Shown piece by piece: positions 36,827 through 46,971 of a DNA stretch of 64,000 nt. Below the pieces are notes generated by a model. It was not told where the DNA came from. It did not search any database and saw nothing but the letters and a program-made list of their open reading frames with translations. Both the position numbers and the translations under genes were made by a program. This stretch comes from Saccharomycopsis crataegensis. Lineage: Eukaryota > Ascomycota > Saccharomycetes > Ascoideales > Saccharomycopsidaceae. The DNA lies in assembly GCF_037102585.1 (NCBI RefSeq), contig NW_027043819.1, positions 806,001 to 870,000 on the forward strand. The letters are read 5' to 3'. Positions within the stretch are counted from its first letter, which is position 1. The number at the start of each line of letters is the position of its first letter.

Positions 36827-39800
36827 TCATAAATTACACCCTTCGTGGCATAAGCTGTAAAACGCACTCTTGGTATCCTGCAACAACACTTCCGGTTTAT
36901 CAAACTCCACAACCTTGCCTTGGTCCAACACAATAATCCGATCACAATCCAACACGGTGTTCAACCGGTGGGCAATTGTCAAGATAGTTTTATTTTGACA
37001 TTCTCTTTTAATGGTTTCTTGAATTATTTTATCAGTTGATGGATCGACCGCCGCAGTGGCTTCGTCAAGGATCAATATCCTCGATGGGTTTAATAATGCA
37101 CGGGCAAGGCAAAGCAATTGACGTTGTCCCACCGAGAAATTCCGTCCAGCTTCCTGGATTTCGATATCGAGAATCAGTGATTTTGGATAATCGGAATACC
37201 TGGAAGATTGACAACCCACTGAAGTACCTTCTTGAAAACAACTGATGCTGGATGAAGCAAGAGAGTCGGCATCGAAACCATTCTCCCTCCCACCAATGAT
37301 TTCATGATTATCATTAAAAACATTATGGTGCATCGACCCCATCCTCATTGGTAAATGATCGTCCAAGTGAGCAACTCCCACCGCCCAAAGTAATTGTTCA
37401 TCGGTGTGTTTTCCAATGGGATCCAAATTCTGTCTAATCGTGCCTTGAAATGCTAAACACTCTTGAGGAATGATACTCAAATTGCTTCGCAATCTCGATA
37501 ATTGTATTTGATCGATCCCTTTCCCATCAATGAAGATTTGTCCCTGCGATGCCTCAATGAGCCGGAAAATCGCCATGGCTAAACTGCTCTTACCGGCCCC
37601 GGTACGTCCAACAATCCCCACTTTTTCCCCCGGTTCGATACGAAGTGATAAATCTTTGAGCACCAGGTCAAGTTCTGGACGATATTTGGTGGTATAATTT
37701 CGAAATTCAAGGGCACCATTCGATGGCCATTGGGTTGCTGCAGCATCGGAGAATTTTCTATTGATACCATGGTTTGAAAGTTTAGTTGTGTTGGATGATT
37801 GGCTAATTGACTCTCCTTCCCTAGGCAAATTGGAATAATCCAAGATTCTTTCCACACAAACCACGTTAGTTTCAATATCCACCGATGTCTTGACCATGAC
37901 ATTCAACGAATCGGTGATTTCTAAAGCGTACCCCATCATTAGCCCCACCACCCCACTGGTCAATGGGGTACCCGCATCAAGAGATAATAATGCCAACACC
38001 GAAGTTAACAATATCACCAACGCTCCAATAATTTGAAGTCGGAACGTCAACCAGCGATTGATGGCCCTGAAGACGTATAGGGCCTTCAAGTGGAAATTGA
38101 CATTTTCAGCATTGATGGCGGTGAATTTCTCGGTTTTCCTGAAAGCCCGAACGGTTTCTGCTCCCAGCAACGATTCTTGTAAATAATTGAATATCGGGGA
38201 TCGTGAAGCAGAACTGATCCGCTTCAAATCTCGGGAAACCAGAATATAATACGATTGGTAATACCGGTAAATAATTATTAATCCGATCAACGGAATGAAA
38301 AATAGCGGTAAATTGAACACAATTACCCCGACGGTAAATAATGCAGAAATAATGGCGCCGAAAAACTTGATGAAGGTTTTGGGTAAATTGTCGTCAATTT
38401 TGTTGATGTCATTGGTGAATCGGTTCAAAATTCTCCCTGCGGGAGTGGTATTGAAGAATGACATTGGGGAGTTGATAATGGAATTCAACATTGAATCGTG
38501 CAAATGACGCGAGGCATTGATGCAACAGAATTGGTAAAGCACAAAAGTCTTGAGGAAATCAAAAATGTGGGAGATGGTCCCAAGCATCATATAAATTATA
38601 AGAAAATAGCTGAAATTAACACTGGAATCATTTATAGTTGAATCATGAGAATGGGTGAAACTAGACCGGAAATCATTTTTCTCTGATAAAATCTTGAGCC
38701 AATACTTGCTTCCCAATTGGAAGGCACAACTGGCAAATATCATGGTCAAAAAAATTATGATCCCAGGAATCGAGCATGATTTCGCATACTCGGAATACGT
38801 TTTCCATTTGACACTACCGCGATTTGTATGTTCTTCACTCAATTTAATTGGCTTTTTGAGTTTATCCAAATCATCATCATCCTTATCACTAGCAACCAAG
38901 GTTTCCGAGGAATTCAAAGAATCAACCGAGCACGACGATATAGGAGATATGGTCAAATCACTGGCAGCGTCATCATCATCATCATCATCATCATTATCAT
39001 CATCGATTGGGCCTTCAGTTAAATAATCAACAGTTTCTTGACTACCACCGCCCATAAACTCTTTAATCTTGTCTTGCATATTTTCAAACAGGTCATTCGC
39101 GATGATTTCCCCATTTTGTAAATAGATAACTTTATCAATCTCATTTTTTTGGAAATTCCCCAACCCATGGCTCACCAATACCCTAATCTTGTTTGCCAAT
39201 AACCCATGGTGACCCAAACACCGATAAATAATGCGCTTGGCCACTTGAACATCTACCGCACTGAGAATATCATCAAGGATGTAAATGTCACTATCGGCAT
39301 AAATTGCTCTGGCTAGGGCAAGCCGGGCCTTTTGGCCCCCCAGAAGGGTGATACCTTTTTCGCCAACTAAAGTTTGGTCACCGTCTGGCAATTGCAATAT
39401 GTCCACAAGAAGATCACAAGCATAAAGGGTTGAATGGTAACGTTCTGGGTCATAAGGTATATGGAAAAGAATATTATCGCGGAAAGAAGTGTTTTGAATC
39501 CAAGGGATTTGTGAACAATAGGATATAGAGCCTTTGACAGCACGAGAATGATCATGGTTTCGTAAAATTGGTAATTCTCCAATGATTGCTTTCAAGAGGG
39601 TAGATTTCCCGGCGCCGACCGCTCCAACAACAAGCACCATTTCCCCAGAATTGACTGACATGTTGATATTTCTAAGGGCAATATTAGAGTATGAGAAATT
39701 ATCAAAGTTCCCAACAAGCAGCTCTTCATCAGATGTTTCGCTGATTTTTGGCTTGCTCATATGAGTTTCATCCCACAAAAAACAAGTATTATTTATTGAA

Positions 39801-41668
39801 ATGAATGGCTTATCATTGTTGGCCATAGTGATTGATTCATTAGTTGATACTTCCTCCGTTGAAAGATTGGTCAGTACTTCCTCCGATAATAGATATTCTT
39901 CCAATCTTTCTAATGCGATCTTCAGCTCAATGATAGAACTGATAAATGACGGCATTGAAACCACGGTTTTTTGAAGATAGCTGAATAATGAAAGACAAGG
40001 GAAAATGGTTTCAGAAGTTAACGGCATCTTGCTGAGCATGATATTGGATACGTTATCTTTGGCTGCTGATTCTGGCATCATGACAATAGCAAAACTTCCG
40101 CCAATTACCACCACCATTCCAATGCCCCATAACCCTTTCACTAACGCTCCCAACATCCCGATCCACCACATCCCATCCAATTCTTTCCCGATTCTTATTT
40201 CTTTAACTTTTGCCATTAATGCTTGCTCCCAACCGTACAATTTCACACACTGGATGGAGCTCACCATTTCATGAACCTTTTGGGTTCGAGAATCACGGTA
40301 TTGCATTTGTTGGCGTTTGAGGTTTTTGAGACGGCGAAGAAGTATGGTGTTTAATGGTAAAAGAAGCACGAGAATCGCAAGGGCAAATATAACTGAATTA
40401 CCAAGGATATAATAAAGAGAATATATGGCGAGGGAAAGTTTCAATGGTAAAGAAATGATTTGGGGGATTTGTTGAGATAATGATTGTAAACGCGATGAGT
40501 CAATAGAGATGAGGTTGGAAATCTGGGAGGTTGAATGGTTTATTTGAGCATGATGAGATAGGCATAGAGATTTGGAGTAGATAAGTTGGGTCAAGGCTCC
40601 GAGAATGTGAAGTGAGGTTCGATAAAGAAGAATTGAAGATTGTGACGAAAGAAACGAGGTGCCGAAGGATAGGGAAAACATTGCCAACGAGATACGGAAA
40701 CCACAGGAGAATGCGTGATTATCACTTGTCGGATATATTCTCACAAAATGGATTAATTTATTCAACAAGATTGGTTGGACCGCGCCAACCGAACTTTCAA
40801 TGGCCTGTAGAAAAATCGCTCCAAGCATGGGTTTCCAAAAAGTGGCAGCCAAGCTACGACATAATTTGTGGGATATTTTCCAACGAGTACAAAGTGATTG
40901 GTGGTACTGGTCACTAGAAATTTGAAATGGCAAGCTTTTCACGTTTTGATTGGACAAGTATTTGGCGACCGATGCTTGATGTAAAAGAGGATTAAGCCAC
41001 GAGAAAGTCAATTGGGAAAGATATGAAGTAGTGGAATTTTTGAAGTTGGATAAACCGCTGGAATAGTTCCGAAGCGAAAAACTCAATAAGATAATGGCGG
41101 TGAAAGCCAACAAGGATTTGATGGCGATTTGCGTGAAAAATTCCGGCTGGAAAAGGACATTAATGGACATTGGAGACGACGACGATAATAGCTGATGCAC
41201 CAATAACCAGGAATTTTGTACCGACAGACAGAGCCAAAATATCAATCTAAGACTAGGGAAGAAATCGAAACACTGGAAAGGAAGGATAATAAATAATATT
41301 GTGGTGCAATTGACAAGATCAAGGTTGAACTTTAATGGGGTGTTTGAAAATGACGCTAACGAAGCTGCAAAATTTTCTGCAAGGATTAGAGATATGATAT
41401 AACAGATGCCTTGAACTGTAATTAAAGGAATGATTAACTTGAATGGTCCGGAGTCTGGCAAATGGTTTGACTTGGAAGTAGTAGTAGTAGTAGTAGTAGT
41501 AATGATAGTATTAGCTGAAGCCAAGCGGGCATGGGAAGTGAATGGTGATATTATACATGGCTTGATAAGACGGTGGGAAGCAAGGATCACTAACCACGAA
41601 CCAAGGCCAACCACAAATATACCGGCGCTGGCGTAATAAAACAAATCTAAAAGAGAGACTGAAGGCAT
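36827..41668 (-). CDS. Full-length ABCC (MRP-type) ABC transporter
   Basis: 1613 residues in the order TMD0 (about five helices in residues 1-215), TMD1, NBD1, TMD2, NBD2. NBD1 has Walker A GAVGAGKST near 682-690 and Walker B IYILDD with Asp800 where NBD2 has Glu. The ABC signature at 775-779 reads LLGGQ under the standard code but LSGGQ if codon 776, a CTG, is Ser. NBD2 has GRTGAGKSS near 1353, signature FSVGQRQ near 1507 and LILDEATAAVD. The Asp in NBD1 is usual in ABCC proteins, so ATP turnover is asymmetric. An acidic, disordered linker (a run of eight or more Asp) follows NBD1, and an insert of about 45 residues rich in Ser precedes the NBD2 signature. Relatives are yeast Ycf1, Bpt1, Ybt1 and Nft1, vacuolar pumps for glutathione conjugates, bile acids or metals. 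The paralogue cannot be settled. Confidence 0.92.
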   Translation of the reverse strand: MPSVSLLDLFYYASAGIFVVGLGSWLVILASHRLIKPCIISPFTSHARLASANTIITTTTTTTTSKSNHLPDSGPFKLIIPLITVQGICYIISLILAENFAASLASFSNTPLKFNLDLVNCTTILFIILPFQCFDFFPSLRLIFWLCLSVQNSWLLVHQLLSSSSPMSINVLFQPEFFTQIAIKSLLAFTAIILLSFSLRNYSSGLSNFKNSTTSYLSQLTFSWLNPLLHQASVAKYLSNQNVKSLPFQISSDQYHQSLCTRWKISHKLCRSLAATFWKPMLGAIFLQAIESSVGAVQPILLNKLIHFVRIYPTSDNHAFSCGFRISLAMFSLSFGTSFLSSQSSILLYRTSLHILGALTQLIYSKSLCLSHHAQINHSTSQISNLISIDSSRLQSLSQQIPQIISLPLKLSLAIYSLYYILGNSVIFALAILVLLLPLNTILLRRLKNLKRQQMQYRDSRTQKVHEMVSSIQCVKLYGWEQALMAKVKEIRIGKELDGMWWIGMLGALVKGLWGIGMVVVIGGSFAIVMMPESAAKDNVSNIMLSKMPLTSETIFPCLSLFSYLQKTVVSMPSFISSIIELKIALERLEEYLLSEEVLTNLSTEEVSTNESITMANNDKPFISINNTCFLWDETHMSKPKISETSDEELLVGNFDNFSYSNIALRNINMSVNSGEMVLVVGAVGAGKSTLLKAIIGELPILRNHDHSRAVKGSISYCSQIPWIQNTSFRDNILFHIPYDPERYHSTLYACDLLVDILQLPDGDQTLVGEKGITLLGGQKARLALARAIYADSDIYILDDILSAVDVQVAKRIIYRCLGHHGLLANKIRVLVSHGLGNFQKNEIDKVIYLQNGEIIANDLFENMQDKIKEFMGGGSQETVDYLTEGPIDDDNDDDDDDDDAASDLTISPISSCSVDSLNSSETLVASDKDDDDLDKLKKPIKLSEEHTNRGSVKWKTYSEYAKSCSIPGIIIFLTMIFASCAFQLGSKYWLKILSEKNDFRSSFTHSHDSTINDSSVNFSYFLIIYMMLGTISHIFDFLKTFVLYQFCCINASRHLHDSMLNSIINSPMSFFNTTPAGRILNRFTNDINKIDDNLPKTFIKFFGAIISALFTVGVIVFNLPLFFIPLIGLIIIYRYYQSYYILVSRDLKRISSASRSPIFNYLQESLLGAETVRAFRKTEKFTAINAENVNFHLKALYVFRAINRWLTFRLQIIGALVILLTSVLALLSLDAGTPLTSGVVGLMMGYALEITDSLNVMVKTSVDIETNVVCVERILDYSNLPREGESISQSSNTTKLSNHGINRKFSDAAATQWPSNGALEFRNYTTKYRPELDLVLKDLSLRIEPGEKVGIVGRTGAGKSSLAMAIFRLIEASQGQIFIDGKGIDQIQLSRLRSNLSIIPQECLAFQGTIRQNLDPIGKHTDEQLLWAVGVAHLDDHLPMRMGSMHHNVFNDNHEIIGGRENGFDADSLASSSISCFQEGTSVGCQSSRYSDYPKSLILDIEIQEAGRNFSVGQRQLLCLARALLNPSRILILDEATAAVDPSTDKIIQETIKRECQNKTILTIAHRLNTVLDCDRIIVLDQGKVVEFDKPEVLLQDTKSAFYSLCHEGCNL

Positions 41669-42677
41669 GGCTGAGTAGCGAAAGACATATGGGATATCAA
41701 ATGCGTTGATTATATTATCGATTATTTTTTTTTTTTGGGATGATCGTTGATCTTGATCTTGTTCTCGCTTATTGGAGGCGCAAAATCGATTTTGATTTTT
41801 TTTTTTTTTTATGTTTTTTCCTAATAGTGCAACGAAAGTCTTAGTAAGTTAGAGAGATGGAGAAAAGAATGATGATGGTCTTCTTGGGTGATATATATGG
41901 TCCTGTGGGGGAATGAATGGCACAATAATAATGTGTGGATGGAAAATCTCAACAATTTTTTCAGAAAGAAAGAAATCCCCCAAGATGACTCGAATTTGTT
42001 GCAGTGGGTGGGTGGGAAAAGTGTCAATTTAACGGTGGGACGGTGGGTCGGTGATAAACGAGACAGGGACGGTGCGGGACGGGGTGTCGAGCACTGCGGG
42101 TCCCTGCGTCCCTTTTGTTGTTTGTGTGACACAATCTTTGCGGGCGGTTTTCATCCTATATTTCTTGTATTGTATTCTTTATTTACACTTCTTGCTTGTA
42201 CTTCTTATATCTCTCAGTGATTGTACGTTTGTTCATTTCTCATGTCTCCTCCCTCGCTTGTTACGCAGTTCCCCCCCCCCTCTTACATTTCTGGTAATTA
42301 ACTACGGTGGGGCGATTATTAATAATCTCACTCTAATTAATGTGACATGGTTGGTTTTCTGAAAAGTATGGCCGTGCGGTGGGAATTTTCACTCTCTCCC
42401 AATTGATTTGGAAATTCCAAACAAAATATAAAGGTATAATTAATGTGGGCTACCTCTTTTGTACTGAGATTTATCATCGGAAGCGAGAATATATTATGGC
42501 CGCTGCCTGCGGGAAATACATAATTATCGAAGTGGCATAATTAAGTACGTAACGTAACCATAAAGGTCAATCTGTTGTACGACATCATACACGGTATACA
42601 AGCACCCGTCGGTGACCCAGTTATGTCAAATCAAACAAACAACAATCACAATATAAAGTTGCAACATATACGAAAAT

Positions 42678-42708
<31 letters not shown>

Positions 42709-43629
42709 CAATTCCCTAGTTTTTGAAAAAAAAATGTCCATATCAATAGCCATCAATGTGCATAGATACAAACTAATCAAGGAATAAAAGACAAAACAAA
42801 TATCACAAAATGACTAAACAATAAAACAAAAAAAAAAAAAAAAAAGACAAAAAGGGTATTGAAAAAACATATGTCACAGTAATGAATAGAGGTATCAAGA
42901 AAAAGAAGAAGAAAAAATGGATGATTGCTTTCATCCTCTGTAATAAGCAAATCTTTTCATTAACCACCGTTGATTAATCTCAATCACTCGACTACACATA
43001 AATATCCTTCTATATGATCCTTTTGCGTCAAAAACAAGGTGAAAGTAGTGATAATTGATTAAAAATTCGTATATTTAATTTCTTCCGGGCTTTTTTTTCC
43101 CCAGTACTAGCGCCAAATTTTTGTGCTAACACACATTTGCTTGATTGGTTAGAACATAAGCATAAAAATGTTCGGTGGGTCCCCGTATCCCCAGAGTATT
43201 CTTGATCTTATTCAACGTTGCTATAAATTCATACATAGCCATATATTATGTAAATGATAACTAGCCAAAAACCTATACAAACTTAACTTCAGTTGATCGG
43301 CATCTACTTACAATAAACATTAAAGCCAACCAAAAAGACAATGATAACCACGTTGTGAACATTCACTTGAGTTGTCTTCCCAACGTTTCTTGAGACGATA
43401 AATCATAGCAAAAGTATATTATACTATACATTAAGACAACCACAACATTCAATTGTTTTTTTTTGTTTTTTTTTTTTGGCGAGAACCACCCGTAACCTAC
43501 TGAGCTAATGAGAAAAAAAATTCTCCGATGATAGACCTGCTGGTTCAAACATTTCTGCTCAAATATCTCCAGATTAGAAATTAGAAATTAGAAATTAGAA
43601 ATTGAAAAAAAAAGAAAATTAAGAAAAAA
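41669..43629. other. Intergenic region, 1.96 kb, promoter of the ABC transporter and 3' flank of the nuclease-kinase gene
   Basis: No gene seen. Homopolymers at 41727-41737, 41801-41812, 42273-42282 (C), 42680-42708 and 42830-42845. A (TTAGAAA)4 repeat at 43574-43601 lies just before the nuclease-kinase stop codon. The segment 43480-43560 contains tRNA-like words but no consistent cloverleaf. Confidence 0.5.
43574..43603. repeat. (TTAGAAA)4 tandem repeat
   Basis: Four perfect 7-bp units just beyond the stop codon of the nuclease-kinase fusion gene. Confidence 0.9.
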
Positions 43630-45594
43630 TCAGACCCCCATGTCAGACAATGCTCTTTCCCATTCTGTTTTCTCGATCCCCATCGATTCCACAAGAGTCT
43701 CGAAGTCACTCCAATCTATACCCCCCGAACTTTTTGGTCTTCCCTTTTCTTCTGGGGTACACTCGATTTCGCTTAGGCCATAATCAATGAAGACAAATTC
43801 TTTCTTGTGCTCTGTGTTTCTCATGAAAACGTTTGATAGTTTGATATCGTGATGATACACACCACCCTCGTGCATATGCAGCAATTGTTTAGCACCTTCC
43901 ACAAAATCCTGAACAGTTTCAGGCTTTTCTGTTAGTTCTTCGGCAAGAAAGCCCGGTCCAACTGCAAAGTAATTTTCCAAGCTGTGTGGATCCTTTAATT
44001 TATCATTTGGCTTGAAGTAGACTCTGAAGAATGCAAACCCATAAGCGTTCAATTTACTTATTTTCTTATGTTTATTTGTTCCGTTGAAGAGATCAATCAA
44101 TTTATAACTCATGTACTCGTTGCTGAAATGAGACACCATTTCTCTTATGACTTCTGTATGCTTCATGCGCGATTCCATATTGATCATATACTTTTGGGCG
44201 TCGAAGATCTTCAAAATTAAATGCTTTTCATTATTATCCTTAATCGAAACCCCTGCGTCCTTAAGCTCTTTAATCTTGACCCTGAAAACTTGCGAGTTTT
44301 GAAAAAAATCAGTTTGTATGCTTCTGGAAATACCTTCACCCACAAGATCTCCGCGATCAATATAAACAGTGTGATATCCCAAGGATTGATTCGCAGCGGC
44401 AAATTTTTCATTAAATCTTCTCTGTATCCCACTTTTCGCCATTACTTCAAAGTAACTGGTTGTGTATGAGTGGAAATCATCTATTGCCGCCTCACAAAAG
44501 ATGGAATCGAGATAGTCTTTTTTTAGTAATTCCGAGGCATCGCCATATAAACGAGCTTTCTGTAATGCTATTTCCAATTTGGACTTTTCGACTTCTTCGT
44601 ATGACAAAGCCAAAAGTGTTGAGAGGGGTGACATAGGACCTTCTGTATTAAGGGTACTGGATGACTTGGTACATGTATACTCCAATCTTAAGTGGATCTC
44701 ATCATTAACGATTTTCAAGTCCAAAATTCGAATGAAAATGTAAGTAAAACTGTCACTCAAAATTCCAATGGGAGTTTTTGTTATCATTAGATAACTTGCG
44801 GTTTGATCTATTATCGAAACCGCTACAGAATCGTGCTCCTGATCATCAAGATCTTGTTTCTTTTTCTTGATGACCAGGGATTCTGAGGAAAGGAAATCCA
44901 AATAAGCTGTCACCTTCTGAAGGCTCGGTCTTTTAATTTCACCTAACCAAATTTTTCTACCGTCAAAAAGTGCAATGCTAAGATCAGGATAAAGATTCAA
45001 TCTAGCGTCTTTGCCCCCTATTCTTGCTTGAATTCCTATGGACGTATTAATATTCATTTTTGTTTTCGTGAGAGAACATAATACCCTTTTACACGGTTCA
45101 ATAACGTGCATTTTAGCTCTTTCTTGATACTCAAGTTCTTCCATATTCAAGTCAGCATTTGTTTTTTCATAGTCCTCACAAGTATGTTGCAATTTTTCGT
45201 ATAACTTCTGGTTAAATTTACTCAACTCATCAGTCGTTCCTTCCGGCGAGTTGATGGCTTTCATAAAGTTTTCCACGATATCTTTCTCGTTGATTTTCAC
45301 GGCATCTGGGAACCTAACTCTTTTTTTGATGTGAGCATTGATACGGTTTGAGATGCTTCCTCTTGGCTTTGCTGTGGCGTTTTTTATAAATCTGTCTGAA
45401 AAGTAGTATGAAGTAGGTAAATATCTGATAACAGTAGCCCAAAGCTTGCACTTTTCAAAAGATGAGCCATTTTCTACCATATTCATAAAGTTTTCTGTAT
45501 TATTTCCCTGGGTGAGGTCGATGACCTCTGATAGTTTGGGGATGTAATTTGGATCAGTATGCCTGTCCGTAGCATCGGTCTGTTGAACCTTCAT
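43630..45594 (-). CDS. PD-(D/E)xK nuclease-like plus protein-kinase-like fusion (Crinkler-like architecture)
   Basis: 654 residues, unspliced. Residues 150-310 look like a restriction-endonuclease fold. An acidic residue lies in the preceding helix (VIEPCK), then PDLS with Asp204, then GEIKRP with Glu219 and Lys221 (the ExK), and later DQTASYLM with Gln264. Residues 400-654 look like an atypical kinase. LILKIF (Lys462) fits the ATP-binding lysine, EVIREM fits the alpha-C glutamate, YHHDIKLSN (His581, Asp583, Asn588) fits the catalytic loop, and FIDYG (Asp604) replaces DFG. Only about 48 residues follow, a very short C-lobe as in RIO/Bud32 kinases. Fusions of REase and kinase domains are described for Crinkler-type proteins and related fungal effectors. 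Codon use follows the host (two CTG codons). All expected catalytic residues are present, but activity and role are unknown. Confidence 0.75.
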   Translation of the reverse strand: MKVQQTDATDRHTDPNYIPKLSEVIDLTQGNNTENFMNMVENGSSFEKCKLWATVIRYLPTSYYFSDRFIKNATAKPRGSISNRINAHIKKRVRFPDAVKINEKDIVENFMKAINSPEGTTDELSKFNQKLYEKLQHTCEDYEKTNADLNMEELEYQERAKMHVIEPCKRVLCSLTKTKMNINTSIGIQARIGGKDARLNLYPDLSIALFDGRKIWLGEIKRPSLQKVTAYLDFLSSESLVIKKKKQDLDDQEHDSVAVSIIDQTASYLMITKTPIGILSDSFTYIFIRILDLKIVNDEIHLRLEYTCTKSSSTLNTEGPMSPLSTLLALSYEEVEKSKLEIALQKARLYGDASELLKKDYLDSIFCEAAIDDFHSYTTSYFEVMAKSGIQRRFNEKFAAANQSLGYHTVYIDRGDLVGEGISRSIQTDFFQNSQVFRVKIKELKDAGVSIKDNNEKHLILKIFDAQKYMINMESRMKHTEVIREMVSHFSNEYMSYKLIDLFNGTNKHKKISKLNAYGFAFFRVYFKPNDKLKDPHSLENYFAVGPGFLAEELTEKPETVQDFVEGAKQLLHMHEGGVYHHDIKLSNVFMRNTEHKKEFVFIDYGLSEIECTPEEKGRPKSSGGIDWSDFETLVESMGIEKTEWERALSDMGV

Positions 45595-46971
45595 TGCGGA
45601 AATAAATGGTTTGTTATTTGAATAAGCGAACTTGAAATTGTGTTATGTTGATATTAGTCTAGGCTGTAAAACTTATTTAAAGGCGGCAAAATGCTCCAAC
45701 TCTGTTTTTGTGGCGGCAGAAGCATACGGGAAAAGTAAGGAATAATGTTAGATAGAATCCGGTCTACGAATTAATAAGGGCGCTAAATAGTAGTGCAGTT
45801 TTCCTTTCTATTGCCAGATTTTTGCTAAGCAAGTGAAAGAAAAAAACTTATTTCCTGCGTGTGTATGGCTGTTGCTATGGTAGAATAAGTATATAGGCAT
45901 TTAATAATATAAGCTCCGCTTTGGTGAAATGAGGCTCCAAGCAAAGTGCAAGCTCCAATAGTTTGATTTTGTCTATCACTTAACTTAGGCGATATTAATA
46001 TATATATATATATGGTATACCTCTTCTAGTAGAAGTGCTCTCTGCTGTTGTTTGTCCTCTCTACTGTCCTTATATTTAGCTTTATTATCTAAAGTGTGTA
46101 ACATAGGTCATGCTCAAGATATCATTATCCTTTTGTCAATGCACTTCTAGGATACATTAGTTCACTAATAATTCTTCGTAGAAAATCCTAGCATTTCGAA
46201 GAATTCTTTTTTAGGTATTTGAACATGCCAGGATATTCTATTATCTTCTATTATTTTTTCGAACTATCTAATAAAGAAAGAGAAGATCGAGCTACTTAAA
46301 TAGAGCGATCTTTCCTGTTTTTCCATTTAATTATTCTTATTTTAGAGGACACGCTTCAACCTTTACACAGTGTTTATGCTTACTTTAACAATTTATTTTA
46401 TTTTATTCGATGCAACCATTAGTAGATCGAATTATGATATAAAAATCTCAATCCGTCGATCAACATGAGACCAAGCTTATAGTACAAAGTGTTTGTATTT
46501 ATACGAGAGTGCGTTTATTTCGTCTTTATATATATGAAGTACTTGGTAGACTTGCAGCGTTCTCACTTTAATTTTTCTCGCACGCTTGGAAGATAGCAGA
46601 CAACAAATATAGCAATGCACAAGTTGTGAAGCATATATGTTCATGTTGAGGCTGCAAAATGCATTTGAAAAATGTTTGTTAGGACATTGCAGAAACTACA
46701 TTTGCCGAGGTTGCGATATGGTATAATTAAACTAATAGAAAAAAAAATATGGACTCTTAAAAACAAAAAAAAAAAATAATTCATCAAATATAAAGTATAT
46801 CATAACTGTATAGGGTCAAATGAAATCGACAAGTTTATACTACCAAAAATCTCATCACTCTAATAATGCCATGCTTTTTTTTTTCTGCATCATTTAATAT
46901 ATATATATATACATATATATATACAAGTTCATGGATTTTTTTTTTATCACCTCATCATAAATTAAAAAATT
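45595..46971. other. Intergenic region, 1.38 kb
   Basis: Upstream of the nuclease-kinase gene and downstream of the FLC-type gene. (TA)n runs at 45998-46013 and 46897-46921. A 234-bp stretch (45870-46103) begins TGTTG and ends TAACA, but without matching flanks it is not called as an LTR. No gene seen. Confidence 0.5.

Noticed and set aside
38960-39010. Microsatellite at the (ATC)n run
   Set aside because: It lies in the coding frame of the ABC transporter and encodes its Asp run; treated as part of that gene.
39301-39360. Loss of the signature serine in NBD1 (LLGGQ) as a degenerate ABC site
   Set aside because: The codon is CTG, and other evidence in the window shows CTG reads as Ser, so the motif is intact.
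43480-43560. tRNA-like words (GGTTCAAA on plus, TAGCTCAGTAGG on minus)
   Set aside because: The words are on opposite strands and in the wrong order; no acceptor or anticodon stem can be formed.
45870-46103. Possible solo LTR: TGTTG start, TAACA end, internal TATA run and pyrimidine-rich stretch
   Set aside because: The five bases on either side do not match, no second copy is in the window, and AT-rich DNA gives such ends by chance.
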